From NCBI RefSeq assembly GCF_900142375.1, contig NZ_FRAR01000021.1, positions 50,177 to 114,176 on the forward strand: a DNA stretch of 64,000 bases, read 5' to 3'. Within the stretch, counting starts at the first letter, position 1, and every line of letters starts with the position of its first letter. The position numbers and the translations under genes are program-made. Under the pieces are notes generated by a model. It had not been told where the DNA came from and made no database searches. It saw only the letters and a program-made list of their open reading frames with translations. The stretch comes from Desulforamulus aeronauticus DSM 10349. GTDB lineage: Bacteria > Bacillota > Desulfotomaculia > Desulfotomaculales > Desulfotomaculaceae. Shown here piece by piece: positions 43,921-53,550 of the stretch.

Positions 43921-45381
43921 TTATAGCGTGTTCCAAAGGTTGACAGTGGCATAACTGCGCCACGGTCGCCAGGCTTCTGCCATTTTCAATAATTCTTTTG
44001 CTGTGTAGGGTTGTAATGCTTTTTTTACGCCTGCGTCTGTTTCAAGAAAAGCGTCAGGCCATTCCATAGCACGCATAGCAATATACTGTGCTGTCCAGCT
44101 TCCGATACCTCGAATAGCCATCAGCTTTTTCATTTCTTCCTCCGGCTGTGCGCAAAGGTCAAAATTAATTTCCCCCTGCACTAATGCTCGTGCCAGTTCG
44201 TAAATAGTATTTGACCGCGCAGCAGTAACACCTAGCACGCCAAAATGATTTTCAATAGCTCCGTCCAAAGCTACTATATCTTTAGGTAAAGGAAAAATAT
44301 GGGTCAATCCCTCAATCCCGGTTTGCATCGGTGTACCGTAAGTATCAACAATCCTTGCCGCTAATGTGCTTGCTGCTTTCACGGTAATTTGCTGTCCAAG
44401 CACCGCCCGTACCACCATTTCGAACGCGTTGAAGCACCCCGGCACACGGGTCCCCAAAACGCAAAGGCCGGGGCGGATGTCGTTCATTACCCGGAGTGTT
44501 TCATACACCGCGTTCGGGTCGCAGGATAAGTCAAATAGGTGCCGTATCCGGGCTAATACTTGTGGCAATACGGGTAACAGGGTTTCGCTCACTGTGACAG
44601 CTAAGACATTCTTTTTGGGTCTGTGTCCTACCCGTACCCAACCGTATACATGCTTTCCCTCTGTGTTTTCCAAATGCACGGTACGCATGTATTCACCGTT
44701 TTTTACAGCCTCTATTCCTGTTATTGCACGTCCGGCGAGAAAGTTCAACATTTCTTCCCAATGATAGGGCGGTCGGTAGCCTAATGCCAAAGTAATATTG
44801 CCATTATGTTTTTTCCCTTCCGTAGTCCGTTTCCGTAAAGCCGTAGGCGAAAGGTTGTACTGCTTTTTGAAAAGATCATTGAAGCGGCGCAAGCTGTTGA
44901 AACCTGCAGCCATTGCGACTTCGAGAACGGGCAGGTCTGTATCCGTAAGGAGGTTTTTAGCCAGGAGCAATCTGCATGTTTGCAGGTATTGAACCGGCGA
45001 GACATGGTATTCATCTGCAAAAACACGCCGCAGGTGTCGGGCGGTACAACCAAGTCTTCCGGCCAGTTCATCTAAACTCTGCCCGCTGCCGCAGTTTTCT
45101 TCCAGCAATCTTGCCGCTCTGCGAGCCAGCGTTGCGGTAGCGTCGGTAATTGAAGTGCCAGGGGCAAGCTCCGGTCTGCACAAAAGGCAAGGGCGGTATC
45201 CCGCTTGTTCGGCTTCCGCCGCCGTGGTGTAAAAGGTGCAATTTTCGCTTTTGGGTTGCTTTGCCCGGCATACCGGGCGGCAATAGATTCCTGTGGACGA
45301 TATACCAACAAAAAAACGCCCGTCAAAGCGTGCATCTTTTGCCTTGAACGCTGCATACAGAGCACTTTTGTTATCCGTCAT
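43921..45381 (-). CDS. Ada-like regulator fused to AlkA (DNA-3-methyladenine glycosylase)
   Basis: This 486-aa fusion has an N-terminal Ada zinc domain (acceptor Cys in STGIYCRPVCRAKQPKSENC, then CLLCRPE). An AraC-type HTH follows (about residues 85-190). The C-terminal AlkA-type glycosylase (about 200-480) has the helix-hairpin-helix IRGIGSWTAQYIAMRAMEWPDAFLETDAGV with the catalytic Asp. It should sense methyl phosphotriesters, activate its own operon and excise alkylated bases. The start has AGGGGGCG upstream. The DNA is visibly more GC-rich than neighbours, suggesting acquisition. Confidence 0.93.
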   Translation of the reverse strand: MTDNKSALYAAFKAKDARFDGRFFVGISSTGIYCRPVCRAKQPKSENCTFYTTAAEAEQAGYRPCLLCRPELAPGTSITDATATLARRAARLLEENCGSGQSLDELAGRLGCTARHLRRVFADEYHVSPVQYLQTCRLLLAKNLLTDTDLPVLEVAMAAGFNSLRRFNDLFKKQYNLSPTALRKRTTEGKKHNGNITLALGYRPPYHWEEMLNFLAGRAITGIEAVKNGEYMRTVHLENTEGKHVYGWVRVGHRPKKNVLAVTVSETLLPVLPQVLARIRHLFDLSCDPNAVYETLRVMNDIRPGLCVLGTRVPGCFNAFEMVVRAVLGQQITVKAASTLAARIVDTYGTPMQTGIEGLTHIFPLPKDIVALDGAIENHFGVLGVTAARSNTIYELARALVQGEINFDLCAQPEEEMKKLMAIRGIGSWTAQYIAMRAMEWPDAFLETDAGVKKALQPYTAKELLKMAEAWRPWRSYATVNLWNTL

Positions 45382-45737
45382 CTTTTCGCCCCCTTTCCTG
45401 AATTGGTTTATTATATCACGTTTCCCCAAAACATCTGGCCATTTTCGGACATGGTTTTTTAAGGTCACAGTTATGGGGATAATTCCTTTTTCAAACAAAA
45501 AACATCTCGCTTTTTGAAAGCAAGATGTTTTTTGTTTGAAAAACACAGTTGTTCCCTCAGTAGGGGTAGGAAATTACCCTGGTGCAAATTCCGTAACTAC
45601 CATTCATGCGCCGCCTCAGGCAACTGTAGCTATCATATTGCCTTGTAAAGATATGCTAATTGGTACTGGCATCATTATAAAAAAGGTGACAAATATCTAG
45701 GGGTGCCTCTGAAGTGCACCCCTTTCCTTTGCGTACA
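45382..45737. other. intergenic region with two hairpins
   Basis: A long inverted repeat (45487-45542; arms of about 25 bp with two mismatches) and a shorter one (45699-45723, AGGGGTGC/GCACCCCT) are the only structures. Each could end transcription. No gene. Confidence 0.5.
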
Positions 45738-47117
45738 TTATAAGCCAAAAAAACGACTAAATTTACTGGCAATATTCACTAAGGGTCTTTTAAGTCTGCT
45801 TTCTAATTCCATCTTTTCTGCTTGCACTCTGCTTAACTCCTGCTGCGTTAAGCGGAGTGTCTTTTGCAGATCCTCTCCACCCTCCAAAGCTTCCTTGAGG
45901 TCGTTACTTAGAAGATTAATATCCTGTTGCAGTTTGCGTTCTTCGAACTGGGCATTTTGCTGATATCTTTCTATTTTCTGTTTTAGTTCCACTATCTCAG
46001 TTTGTAGTTCAGCAACCCGTGTACTATAACGTTCTTTTAATTCAGCTAAGCGTGCTTTATTTTCTCGATCCCTTTCTTTATATTGCTGAAGTTTAGTAAA
46101 TAGCCCCTCTAAACTAGATTGGTTTTTCTCAGAAACATCTTTTATTTGAGCCTTTGCCTGTTCTTCTTCTCTGGCCTTACGAACCCATAAACGGCATTGG
46201 TAGAGGATGCTGTTAGCTTTATTTTCAGTTCTTTCTAATTCATGACGATAGCGCAAGATTTCTTTTTTGCGAAGATTTAATAAGAGATCCTTTTCTGATA
46301 ACTGGGTAGCCAAATGATTGTATTGTTCAACTACCGAAGCTCTTTGGGCTAATGCAGCAGCGGCCTCCCGTTGTGCCGAGCCCAATTCATTAAGTTGATA
46401 GATAAATTTCTCATTTTTTTGCAGCAACTTCGTTCTTTCATTTTGCCACTGCTTTTTTTGTTTGTTTAAGATATTTAAATATCTCTTTACTAAATCATCG
46501 TAAATGCTCTGGGCCTGGGGATTGTAAGTCCAAACATCACTGCTAACTCTTTCAAAATAAGGAAATTTACTCAGCACTTGCATTACAGCGGGTTTACTAG
46601 TGACACGCCACTCGTTTACACATTCAAACAATTGTTGAGAGGATAGCCCCCCCTGGTGCAGTTTTAACGCCTTAATAACTAAATGCTTTAATGAATATTG
46701 TTCCGCCTCTACATTCCACTCGGTTAATCCCCAGTTGCCGTTATCTAACTGCACAAAGCGGCCGTCCGGCATTAATGCTGCTTCTTCTGCTAGTTTACGC
46801 ATTCTTTTTTTTCGTGCCACCGGGTTACTGACCACTTGGCGTAAAGCAATAGGTTGTTGTCGCTTGATAAGCATTTGATAAAAGTGATCATTCTCTGGGT
46901 ACCCCTGTAGTTTTAAACGAAATTTACCATTTTGATCAGCATAAAAGCAGGCATGTTGCTTCAAACACAGTCGAATTCTTTCCATTACCTTATCGCTGGA
47001 ATAATCTTGCATCATCTTTTTTTGTACATAAGGAGTTATTTCTTCAATGGATAAACCATCAAAAAAGAAAAGTGTTTTCTTTAAAACATCCGTTAATGAG
47101 TTAAGTTTGGTGGTCAC
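45738..47117 (-). CDS. HARE-HTH-like winged-helix protein with long coiled coil
   Basis: This 459-aa protein of unknown function is organised as follows. Residues 1-70 (LTDVLKKTLFFFDGLSIEEITPYVQKKM) resemble a HARE-HTH/RNAP-delta-type winged helix. A second similar unit may be present (about 135-215, LKHLVIKALKLHQGGLSSQQLFECVNEW). From about 215 to 445 the sequence is Glu/Lys/Gln-rich with heptads, a long coiled coil. There is no membrane segment. It is divergent from acuA. No named family recognised. Confidence 0.7.
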   Translation of the reverse strand: MTTKLNSLTDVLKKTLFFFDGLSIEEITPYVQKKMMQDYSSDKVMERIRLCLKQHACFYADQNGKFRLKLQGYPENDHFYQMLIKRQQPIALRQVVSNPVARKKRMRKLAEEAALMPDGRFVQLDNGNWGLTEWNVEAEQYSLKHLVIKALKLHQGGLSSQQLFECVNEWRVTSKPAVMQVLSKFPYFERVSSDVWTYNPQAQSIYDDLVKRYLNILNKQKKQWQNERTKLLQKNEKFIYQLNELGSAQREAAAALAQRASVVEQYNHLATQLSEKDLLLNLRKKEILRYRHELERTENKANSILYQCRLWVRKAREEEQAKAQIKDVSEKNQSSLEGLFTKLQQYKERDRENKARLAELKERYSTRVAELQTEIVELKQKIERYQQNAQFEERKLQQDINLLSNDLKEALEGGEDLQKTLRLTQQELSRVQAEKMELESRLKRPLVNIASKFSRFFGL

Positions 47118-47452
47118 TATCCTCCATCACCTTCCTGTACTATAATAAACGGCAAAAATGGAATTATATGTCTTTCACTCTTGTTATATTCCCTTTATTC
47201 TTTTACTTCCCTTCCTTTATTTGTAAATTTTTTCCTGCATAATTCGCTGCAAGCTTACATTGTGCTCAAATTTTAGAGGTTTTAAAATGTCTTTCCTGTC
47301 GAATCAGTTTAAAAAAGTAAGTCCTTTGTCAATATAAAATTTAAAATAGTTAAATGCTTGTAAATTTAGGCACAAGTAACATATAATAAACTTGAAAGGT
47401 TAAATCTGTACCTTGAATGGTAAAAAATAAAGTCCAAAAGGTTTTTTCTTGA
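47118..47452. other. intergenic region with probable acuA promoter
   Basis: A TTGTAA (about 47350) and TATAAT (about 47380) pair could be the acuA promoter, leaving a leader of about 220 bases that contains repeat copy E. Otherwise AT-rich with no gene. Confidence 0.35.
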
Positions 47453-47606
47453 CCTATCACATCAAAAAATATATACTTTCCGATAGGCATAAAAAGGCAA
47501 ACTAGACTTCCACCGGTTTGCCTACCTGTTTGCTTGTAACCTATAAGGTTATGACCTAGGTTATATCCTGTAGGTACGTCTAAAGACTTGGCATCAGTTT
47601 TTCTAA
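47453..47606 (-). repeat. dispersed compound hairpin repeat, copy E (inverted)
   Basis: Read on the minus strand it starts TTAGAAAAACT, has GCCAAGTCTTTAGACGTACC, then an extra inner palindromic region, then GGTGGAAGTCTAGTTTGCC and the second hairpin around GATAGG/CCTATC with CGGAAAGTATA. Same blocks and order as copies A-D. It lies directly before the acuA start, inside its probable leader. Confidence 0.72.
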
Positions 47607-47618
47607 GGGGGTGTAGCG

Positions 47619-48281
47619 ATGAGTATTGCCTTTGATACTGAGTCAAATAATGAGAATGAATCCCTGGCTGTCAAAATCGAAAATGGTATACTCAGAACAC
47701 CTCGCGGGATTATTCATTTGGAAGGACCTTGTAGCAGCGATTACATTGCTCGTCTAACCATGGATGCAGGATTAAAAAATTTCCGTCCACCGGCCCGACA
47801 GCAAGAGGCATTGATGTTAATTTCCAACCTTTCGGAAGGAAAAGTTTTCATTGCCAGGTTTCAAGATGTAATTATTGGCTATGTAACCTTCCATTACCCG
47901 GACGAGTATAGCCGTTGGAGTAAGCACCCTTATATTGTGGAATTAGGGGCAGTAGAAATTAGCCCAGAATGGCGAAAGGACAAAGTAGCCCATTATTTAT
48001 TAGCGGAAGCCTTCAATCATGGTTTTGTAGAGAATCACATCATTATAACCATTGAATTTTGTTGGCACTGGGATTTAAAGAACAGTGGTTTAAGCATGGT
48101 GAGTTATCAAAAAATGTTGACCCGGTTATTCTCGTCAGTGGGATTGCAAAAGAGAGCTACAGATGACCCGGACATTACGGAACACCCGGCCAATGTGATG
48201 ATGGTAAGAATGGGTAAAAATGTACCGAAAGAGGCTATTCAGAGATTCGAAGAACTTACTTTCTTAAATCGAGGCATATAA
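47619..48281 (+). CDS. acuA: AcuA-type protein acetyltransferase
   Basis: This 220-aa GNAT protein closely follows the Bacillus AcuA pattern: FRPPARQQEAL, VIIGYVTFHYPDEYSRWS, VELGAVEISPEWR, EFCWHWDLK and HPANVMMVRMGKNV. AcuA acetylates the active-site lysine of acetyl-CoA synthetase and turns it off; AcuC reverses this. acuB and acuC are not adjacent, but an HDAC-family protein is at 17.9-19.3 kb and an acyl-CoA synthetase at 32.7 kb. AGGGGGTG precedes the ATG. Confidence 0.9.
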   Translation: MSIAFDTESNNENESLAVKIENGILRTPRGIIHLEGPCSSDYIARLTMDAGLKNFRPPARQQEALMLISNLSEGKVFIARFQDVIIGYVTFHYPDEYSRWSKHPYIVELGAVEISPEWRKDKVAHYLLAEAFNHGFVENHIIITIEFCWHWDLKNSGLSMVSYQKMLTRLFSSVGLQKRATDDPDITEHPANVMMVRMGKNVPKEAIQRFEELTFLNRGI

Positions 48282-48316
48282 AATATCCCACCCAAATTAA
48301 GGGTGGGATATTTTTT
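48282..48316 (+). terminator. acuA terminator
   Basis: The stem AATATCCCACCC/GGGTGGGATATT is followed by TTTT. Shared with the convergent guaB. Confidence 0.9.
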
Positions 48317-48351
48317 CTTATGGCCCTTTACCAATGGTTAAAGGCGTATTT

Positions 48352-49854
<1,503 letters not shown>

Positions 49855-49908
49855 TCACAGTGATGTGGGGGTTACTAGGAAAATTGTCGTAAGAAATTGC
49901 AAATGGAC

Positions 49909-50316
49909 TCACCATCTAATTCTGATGAATCTTTCAGGAACAAAGAATTTGATTAAGTATCCGGTTAGCTTCTTTCTCAACGTTAAACGAACTGCTGGCA
50001 TTAAAAGAATCAGTCCCATAAAGTCTGTCAATAGCCCAGGTATCAGCAACAATAGGCCACTAGCTAAAATCATTAAACCGTCTAACAGGGGTGCCGTTGG
50101 CACCTGTCCCATAGAAATTTCCCGCCTAAATTGACCAATAATGGCAAATCCCTGGGATTTAATCAAATAGAAACCTAACAAAGCAAGAAATATCAATACT
50201 GTCACCGTAAACCCAAAACCAAACCATCGGCTGGCTTGAATTAAAATAAAAATTTCTATGACTGGGATCATCAATAACAGTACTAAAATTGTAGGAAGAA
50301 TCCGATACCTTGCCAA
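49909..50316 (-). CDS. fxsA: FxsA family membrane protein
   Basis: This 135-aa inner membrane protein has three to four hydrophobic helices (ILPTILVLLLMIPVIEIFILIQASRWFG at the start) and the FxsA pattern, including GMILASGLLLLIPGLLTDFMGLILLMP-like segments. FxsA in E. coli relieves T7 exclusion by F plasmid; its normal function is unknown. It appears single. Confidence 0.88.
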   Translation of the reverse strand: MARYRILPTILVLLLMIPVIEIFILIQASRWFGFGFTVTVLIFLALLGFYLIKSQGFAIIGQFRREISMGQVPTAPLLDGLMILASGLLLLIPGLLTDFMGLILLMPAVRLTLRKKLTGYLIKFFVPERFIRIRW

Positions 50317-50357
50317 AATTCACACCTCAATCATAACATCTTTAAAAATGAAAAATA

Positions 50358-50400
50358 AGACTCCTGCCAATTCCAAACCGGCACGGAGTCTGCATAGTTA
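50358..50400 (-). terminator. terminator of the 74-aa HTH gene
   Basis: On the minus strand AGACTCC...GGAGTCT with an inner TGCCGG/CCAATT-type stem is followed by TATTTTTC. Confidence 0.75.
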
Positions 50401-50406
50401 TATTTT

Positions 50407-50631
50407 TTAATCTTGTCCCATAATAGAACCGATGCCATGACTCCAAAAATGATCCTTTAAGTGGCCAATACATTTGGCTGTGACACCAAATTCTTCAGCC
50501 ATTTCCTGATCCGTTCTATTATTCTTGATACCATCAATCAATGAATCAAAGTTTACTCCCACTTCATTAGACTTGGTTTCTAAACTTGGTTCCGTGCTCC
50601 AGGGTACCCTAGACCGGAGAAACTCTTCCAT
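50407..50631 (-). CDS. small helix-turn-helix protein
   Basis: This 74-aa protein (MEEFLRSRVPWSTEPS...) has a helix-turn-helix-like segment NNRTDQEMAEEFGVTAKCIGHLKDHFW at about residues 36-62. GGGAGGG precedes the ATG at 50631. It could be a transcription regulator or a small DNA-binding protein; no family recognised. Its own terminator follows. Confidence 0.65.
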   Translation of the reverse strand: MEEFLRSRVPWSTEPSLETKSNEVGVNFDSLIDGIKNNRTDQEMAEEFGVTAKCIGHLKDHFWSHGIGSIMGQD

Positions 50632-50701
50632 ATGTTCATTCCCTCCCAACAGAATTACTAAACTTAGTCTGTCTCGGGAGGAATTCTCTTATCCATTGAT
50701 T

Positions 50702-51325
50702 TTATATCAATGGCTTTCTAAGATGGCAGGTATCATTATAAAGCTCCAAAATTCCCTTCTCTGGACCATGATATTCCAAGATGGTCAATGAAACATTATC
50801 CAGCCGTAATTTCCAAAAATGATTTAAATCCATTCCTAATATACTACCAACAATTACCCGGATCACCCCACCATGCACTGCTATGACCACAGTTTCTCCG
50901 GCGTGACGGCTAACAATTTCACCCATGGCCTTATTGCACCGCTCCACCACAGCCTGTAGATTTTCTCCGGAGGGTATTTCTGTAGTAAGCGGACTGGACC
51001 ACCAGAGGCGGCTAATCTCGCCAAAAGAGTCCGTTATTTCTTTATACGTAAGACCTTCCCACAGACCAAAATTAATTTCCCGTAATTCTGGAACATAATT
51101 TACAGTCAAACCGTGGGGTACCGCTATAATTTCTGCTGTCTCCTTGGCCCGGGACAAATCACTACTATAAAAGGCATCTATTTTATGCCCTTGCATGTGC
51201 TCCGACAACTCTTTTGCCTGCTGTCTGCCATTGTCGGATAAGGGAACATCGGTATGTCCTTGAAATTTGCCCCCGGCATTCCAGAGAGTTTCACCATGAC
51301 GCACCAGGTAAATTCTCGTCTTCAA
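50702..51325 (-). CDS. histidine phosphatase, alpha-ribazole phosphatase-like (CobC)
   Basis: This ~207-aa protein has the phosphohistidine motif IYLVRHGETLWNAGGKFQGHTDVPLS and the second His in VAVHGGVIRVI. Next to CobU it is probably the alpha-ribazole-5'-phosphate phosphatase of cobalamin lower-ligand attachment. A phosphoglycerate mutase-like role cannot be excluded. The TTG at 51325 has AAAGGA upstream. Confidence 0.82.
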   Translation of the reverse strand: MKTRIYLVRHGETLWNAGGKFQGHTDVPLSDNGRQQAKELSEHMQGHKIDAFYSSDLSRAKETAEIIAVPHGLTVNYVPELREINFGLWEGLTYKEITDSFGEISRLWWSSPLTTEIPSGENLQAVVERCNKAMGEIVSRHAGETVVIAVHGGVIRVIVGSILGMDLNHFWKLRLDNVSLTILEYHGPEKGILELYNDTCHLRKPLI

Positions 51326-51352
51326 GCCAATCAATCCTTTCACTCTATCGGT

Positions 51353-51433
51353 TAGAAAAACTTGGCTTGGGCCAAGTGGCGGAAGCCTAGTTTGCCCTTA
51401 TGCAGATCGGGAAGTTTATACTTTCTGATCTGC
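51353..51433 (+). repeat. dispersed compound hairpin repeat, copy B
   Basis: It has TTAGAAAAACTTGGC, GGCCAAGTGGCGGAAGCC, TAGTTTGCCCTTATG and a hairpin GCAGATC...GATCTGC around AAGTTTATACTTTC. It matches copies A and C directly and D and E inverted. The second hairpin overlaps the last codons of cobU, so the repeat supplies its C-terminal ADQKV and stop. Confidence 0.75.
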
Positions 51434-51994
51434 TAAAGCCAGTGCCTTTAACTCAATGGGAAGTCCTGCAAGCACCAAATATACCTCATTTGCGTATTGC
51501 GCAAATTTTTGATTGGCTGCCCCCGCTAAATCACGAAATTGACGTCCTAAGGAAGTGTCAGGTACAATTCCTAAACCGACTTCGCTGCTCACGATGATAA
51601 CACTAGCTGATAAGTCACGGCAAATACTCGCCAGTTTTTCTACCTCTAGCAGTATTAATGCTTCTTTTTCCCGCCAAGTACTAGCAGGATACTTACTATC
51701 ATCTAACAACAGATTGGATAACCACAGGGTTAAACAATCTATCAAAATAACATCATATGCCTCGGAATATTTTTCTAGGACAGTTGCCACTTCCTTGGCT
51801 TCTTCTACTGTAAACCAACTAACAGGACGGCGCTCTTGATGTTGGGTAACTCGTGCGGCCATCTCCTCATCATGAACCGTGGCTGTAGCCACGTAGAGCA
51901 CCCTTTCACCGAGACCTTGAGCTAGTTTCTCGGCAAAACTACTTTTGCCGCTCCGGGTACCGCCCAACACCAATGTAAGTTTCCCATTTTTCAT
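51416..51994 (-). CDS. cobU: adenosylcobinamide kinase/guanylyltransferase
   Basis: This 192-aa bifunctional enzyme has P-loop LVLGGTRSGKSSFAEKLA, the guanylyl-acceptor His region (VTQHQERRP) and DVILIDCLTLWLSNLL. It phosphorylates adenosylcobinamide and adds GMP. It is paired with the CobC-like gene. Its last codons lie in repeat copy B, so the 3' end may have been remodelled. Confidence 0.93.
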   Translation of the reverse strand: MKNGKLTLVLGGTRSGKSSFAEKLAQGLGERVLYVATATVHDEEMAARVTQHQERRPVSWFTVEEAKEVATVLEKYSEAYDVILIDCLTLWLSNLLLDDSKYPASTWREKEALILLEVEKLASICRDLSASVIIVSSEVGLGIVPDTSLGRQFRDLAGAANQKFAQYANEVYLVLAGLPIELKALALADQKV

Positions 51995-52081
51995 GTTCTA
52001 TCTCCTACATTGCATAATAAAACAAAAGCTATTATGATAGTTAAGGTATGTAAAATTCCATGCTATCTATCGGAGGTTCCA

Positions 52082-52606
52082 ATGGCTGCTTTGCAACGAG
52101 TCAAGCAATTCTGGCACGCAATTATGGATACACTAGATCCAAAGGAAATTGAATTTGTGCAAAAATCTTTAAATAAACAGGAGCAATCTCTGTTTTATGC
52201 CATGGACAGACCAACCCAAACCCACTGCGTCAGGGTAGCCAAAACTTGTCTCGAACTCTCGGCAAGCCAAAAAAATCTTAATACGGAGTTACTGGTAAAA
52301 GCAGCCTTACTGCATGATATAGGCAAACCAGCAAACTGTATTACTACCCTAGATAAAGTTCTGATTGTGCTATTAACTACCTTCGCTCCGAAGATGTTTC
52401 AGAACATCCTACATTCGGATAAGGGTGGACGATTTATTGATGCTTGTAAAAACCATAGTAACCACCCTGTTAAAGGGGCAGCGTTGGCTGAAAGGGCACA
52501 CTTGCCAGCGCAGCAGGTTTTACTAATAAGGAACCATCACAATCCCCCAAAACCAGACGACTCACCAGAGTTAGTTCTTCTTCGCAAAGCAGATGAACTA
52601 AACTAG
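52082..52606 (+). CDS. HD-domain phosphohydrolase
   Basis: This ~174-aa protein has the HD motif ALLHDIGKP with an upstream His (TQTHCVRVAKTCLEL) and later HHNPPKPD. HD proteins hydrolyse phosphate bonds of nucleotides or cyclic dinucleotides; substrate unknown. The ATG at 52082 has CGGAGG upstream. Repeat copy D begins just after the stop. Confidence 0.85.
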   Translation: MAALQRVKQFWHAIMDTLDPKEIEFVQKSLNKQEQSLFYAMDRPTQTHCVRVAKTCLELSASQKNLNTELLVKAALLHDIGKPANCITTLDKVLIVLLTTFAPKMFQNILHSDKGGRFIDACKNHSNHPVKGAALAERAHLPAQQVLLIRNHHNPPKPDDSPELVLLRKADELN

Positions 52607-52613
52607 TTTTTTA

Positions 52614-52731
52614 ACATATCGGAACGTATAAAACTTTCCGATATACATAAGGGCAAACTAAGCTGCCGCTTGCTTGCCCATGACCTTTAATTATGCCTGC
52701 AGAGTACCGCCGTGTTCTACAGACTTGGCGC
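52614..52731 (-). repeat. dispersed compound hairpin repeat, copy D (inverted)
   Basis: On the minus strand it reads AGACT...GCGGCAGC, TTAGTTTGCCCTTATG and then hairpin ATATCGGAAAG...TTCCGATAT. It fills the gap between two convergent genes. Same order of blocks as copies A-C when read on the minus strand. Confidence 0.68.
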
Positions 52732-52734
52732 ACC

Positions 52735-53148
52735 CTATGGGGCACAATTTTTTCTAATCCGATTCACTAATTCATCAATGAGGTGAGGCATCGGTTCACC
52801 CCGTAATCCCACAAGGTGAACATTGCTACGAGTTAGCGGCAGCAAATATTTCGGAGCTTGACTACCCCCGATAGCCTCAGCCATTTTTACTGTCAATTCG
52901 CCTAACATGGCATTTGGCATAATAATGCTGATACTGCCGACAATTAAATCTACCCGTGAACTATTATAAACAATGGCATTTTCCCCTGTGGCGCCTTCAT
53001 TGGCTCCGGCCTTTAGCATAGCCGTTGTAGCTAGGGCATTGGTTCCCAGCCCAAGAATCTCTACCTGTTCGGGTAGTTCCTTGCGCAGCTTTTCTACTAG
53101 ATGTTTGCCAATGCCGCCACCCTGCCCATCAATCACTGCAATTCTCAC
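52735..53148 (-). CDS. DUF3842 family protein
   Basis: This ~137-aa protein starts RIAVIDGQGGGIGKHLVEKLRKEL and continues GLGTNALATTAMLKAGANEGATGENAIVYN, the pattern of DUF3842. The Gly-rich start suggests a nucleotide-binding Rossmann-like fold. Function unknown; seen mainly in anaerobic Firmicutes. GTG at 53148 with GGGGCGA upstream. Confidence 0.82.
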   Translation of the reverse strand: MRIAVIDGQGGGIGKHLVEKLRKELPEQVEILGLGTNALATTAMLKAGANEGATGENAIVYNSSRVDLIVGSISIIMPNAMLGELTVKMAEAIGGSQAPKYLLPLTRSNVHLVGLRGEPMPHLIDELVNRIRKNCAP

Positions 53149-53217
53149 AAAACATCGCCCCGGTTCAATATTATAACATTGTCTTGAAAATAAAAACACC
53201 GCTCTAGGCGGTATTCA

Positions 53218-53484
53218 TTACATTTCTGTAAAAAGGTCTTCCAACCGATTTTGTAATTCCACTATTCTTCTATTTTGTTTTAGCAGAGACTTTGCATAAC
53301 GATAATTATCTTTGTGAAGCTTGCGATTCTCTTTTTCTAATTTAGATACAAAACCAGTTTTATCTTTTTCTATTTTCTCTATCAGATTCATTAATACGCG
53401 GCGACTTAAACGTAGTTGCTCTACTTTTTCTTCTAATTCCTGGATACGCTTCTGCAGATACTGAATATCCGCACTGCCATTCAA
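53218..53484 (-). CDS. small coiled-coil protein
   Basis: This 88-aa, charged, helical protein has heptad repeats nearly throughout (LQKRIQELEEKVEQLRLSRRVLMNLIEKIEKDK). No known family. GGGGTGG lies before the ATG. It follows the aminotransferase gene and may be in the same unit. Confidence 0.65.
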   Translation of the reverse strand: MNGSADIQYLQKRIQELEEKVEQLRLSRRVLMNLIEKIEKDKTGFVSKLEKENRKLHKDNYRYAKSLLKQNRRIVELQNRLEDLFTEM

Positions 53485-53550
53485 ACTTCACCACCCCTTA
53501 GCTTCTGCTTACAGTAGTATATGCTTAAGGGCTTTGAAGTAGACATTTAA

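Noticed and set aside
44366..45517. Several overlapping open frames on both strands of the Ada-AlkA gene
   Set aside because: They result from the higher GC content of the real gene; none has a ribosome site with a recognisable product.
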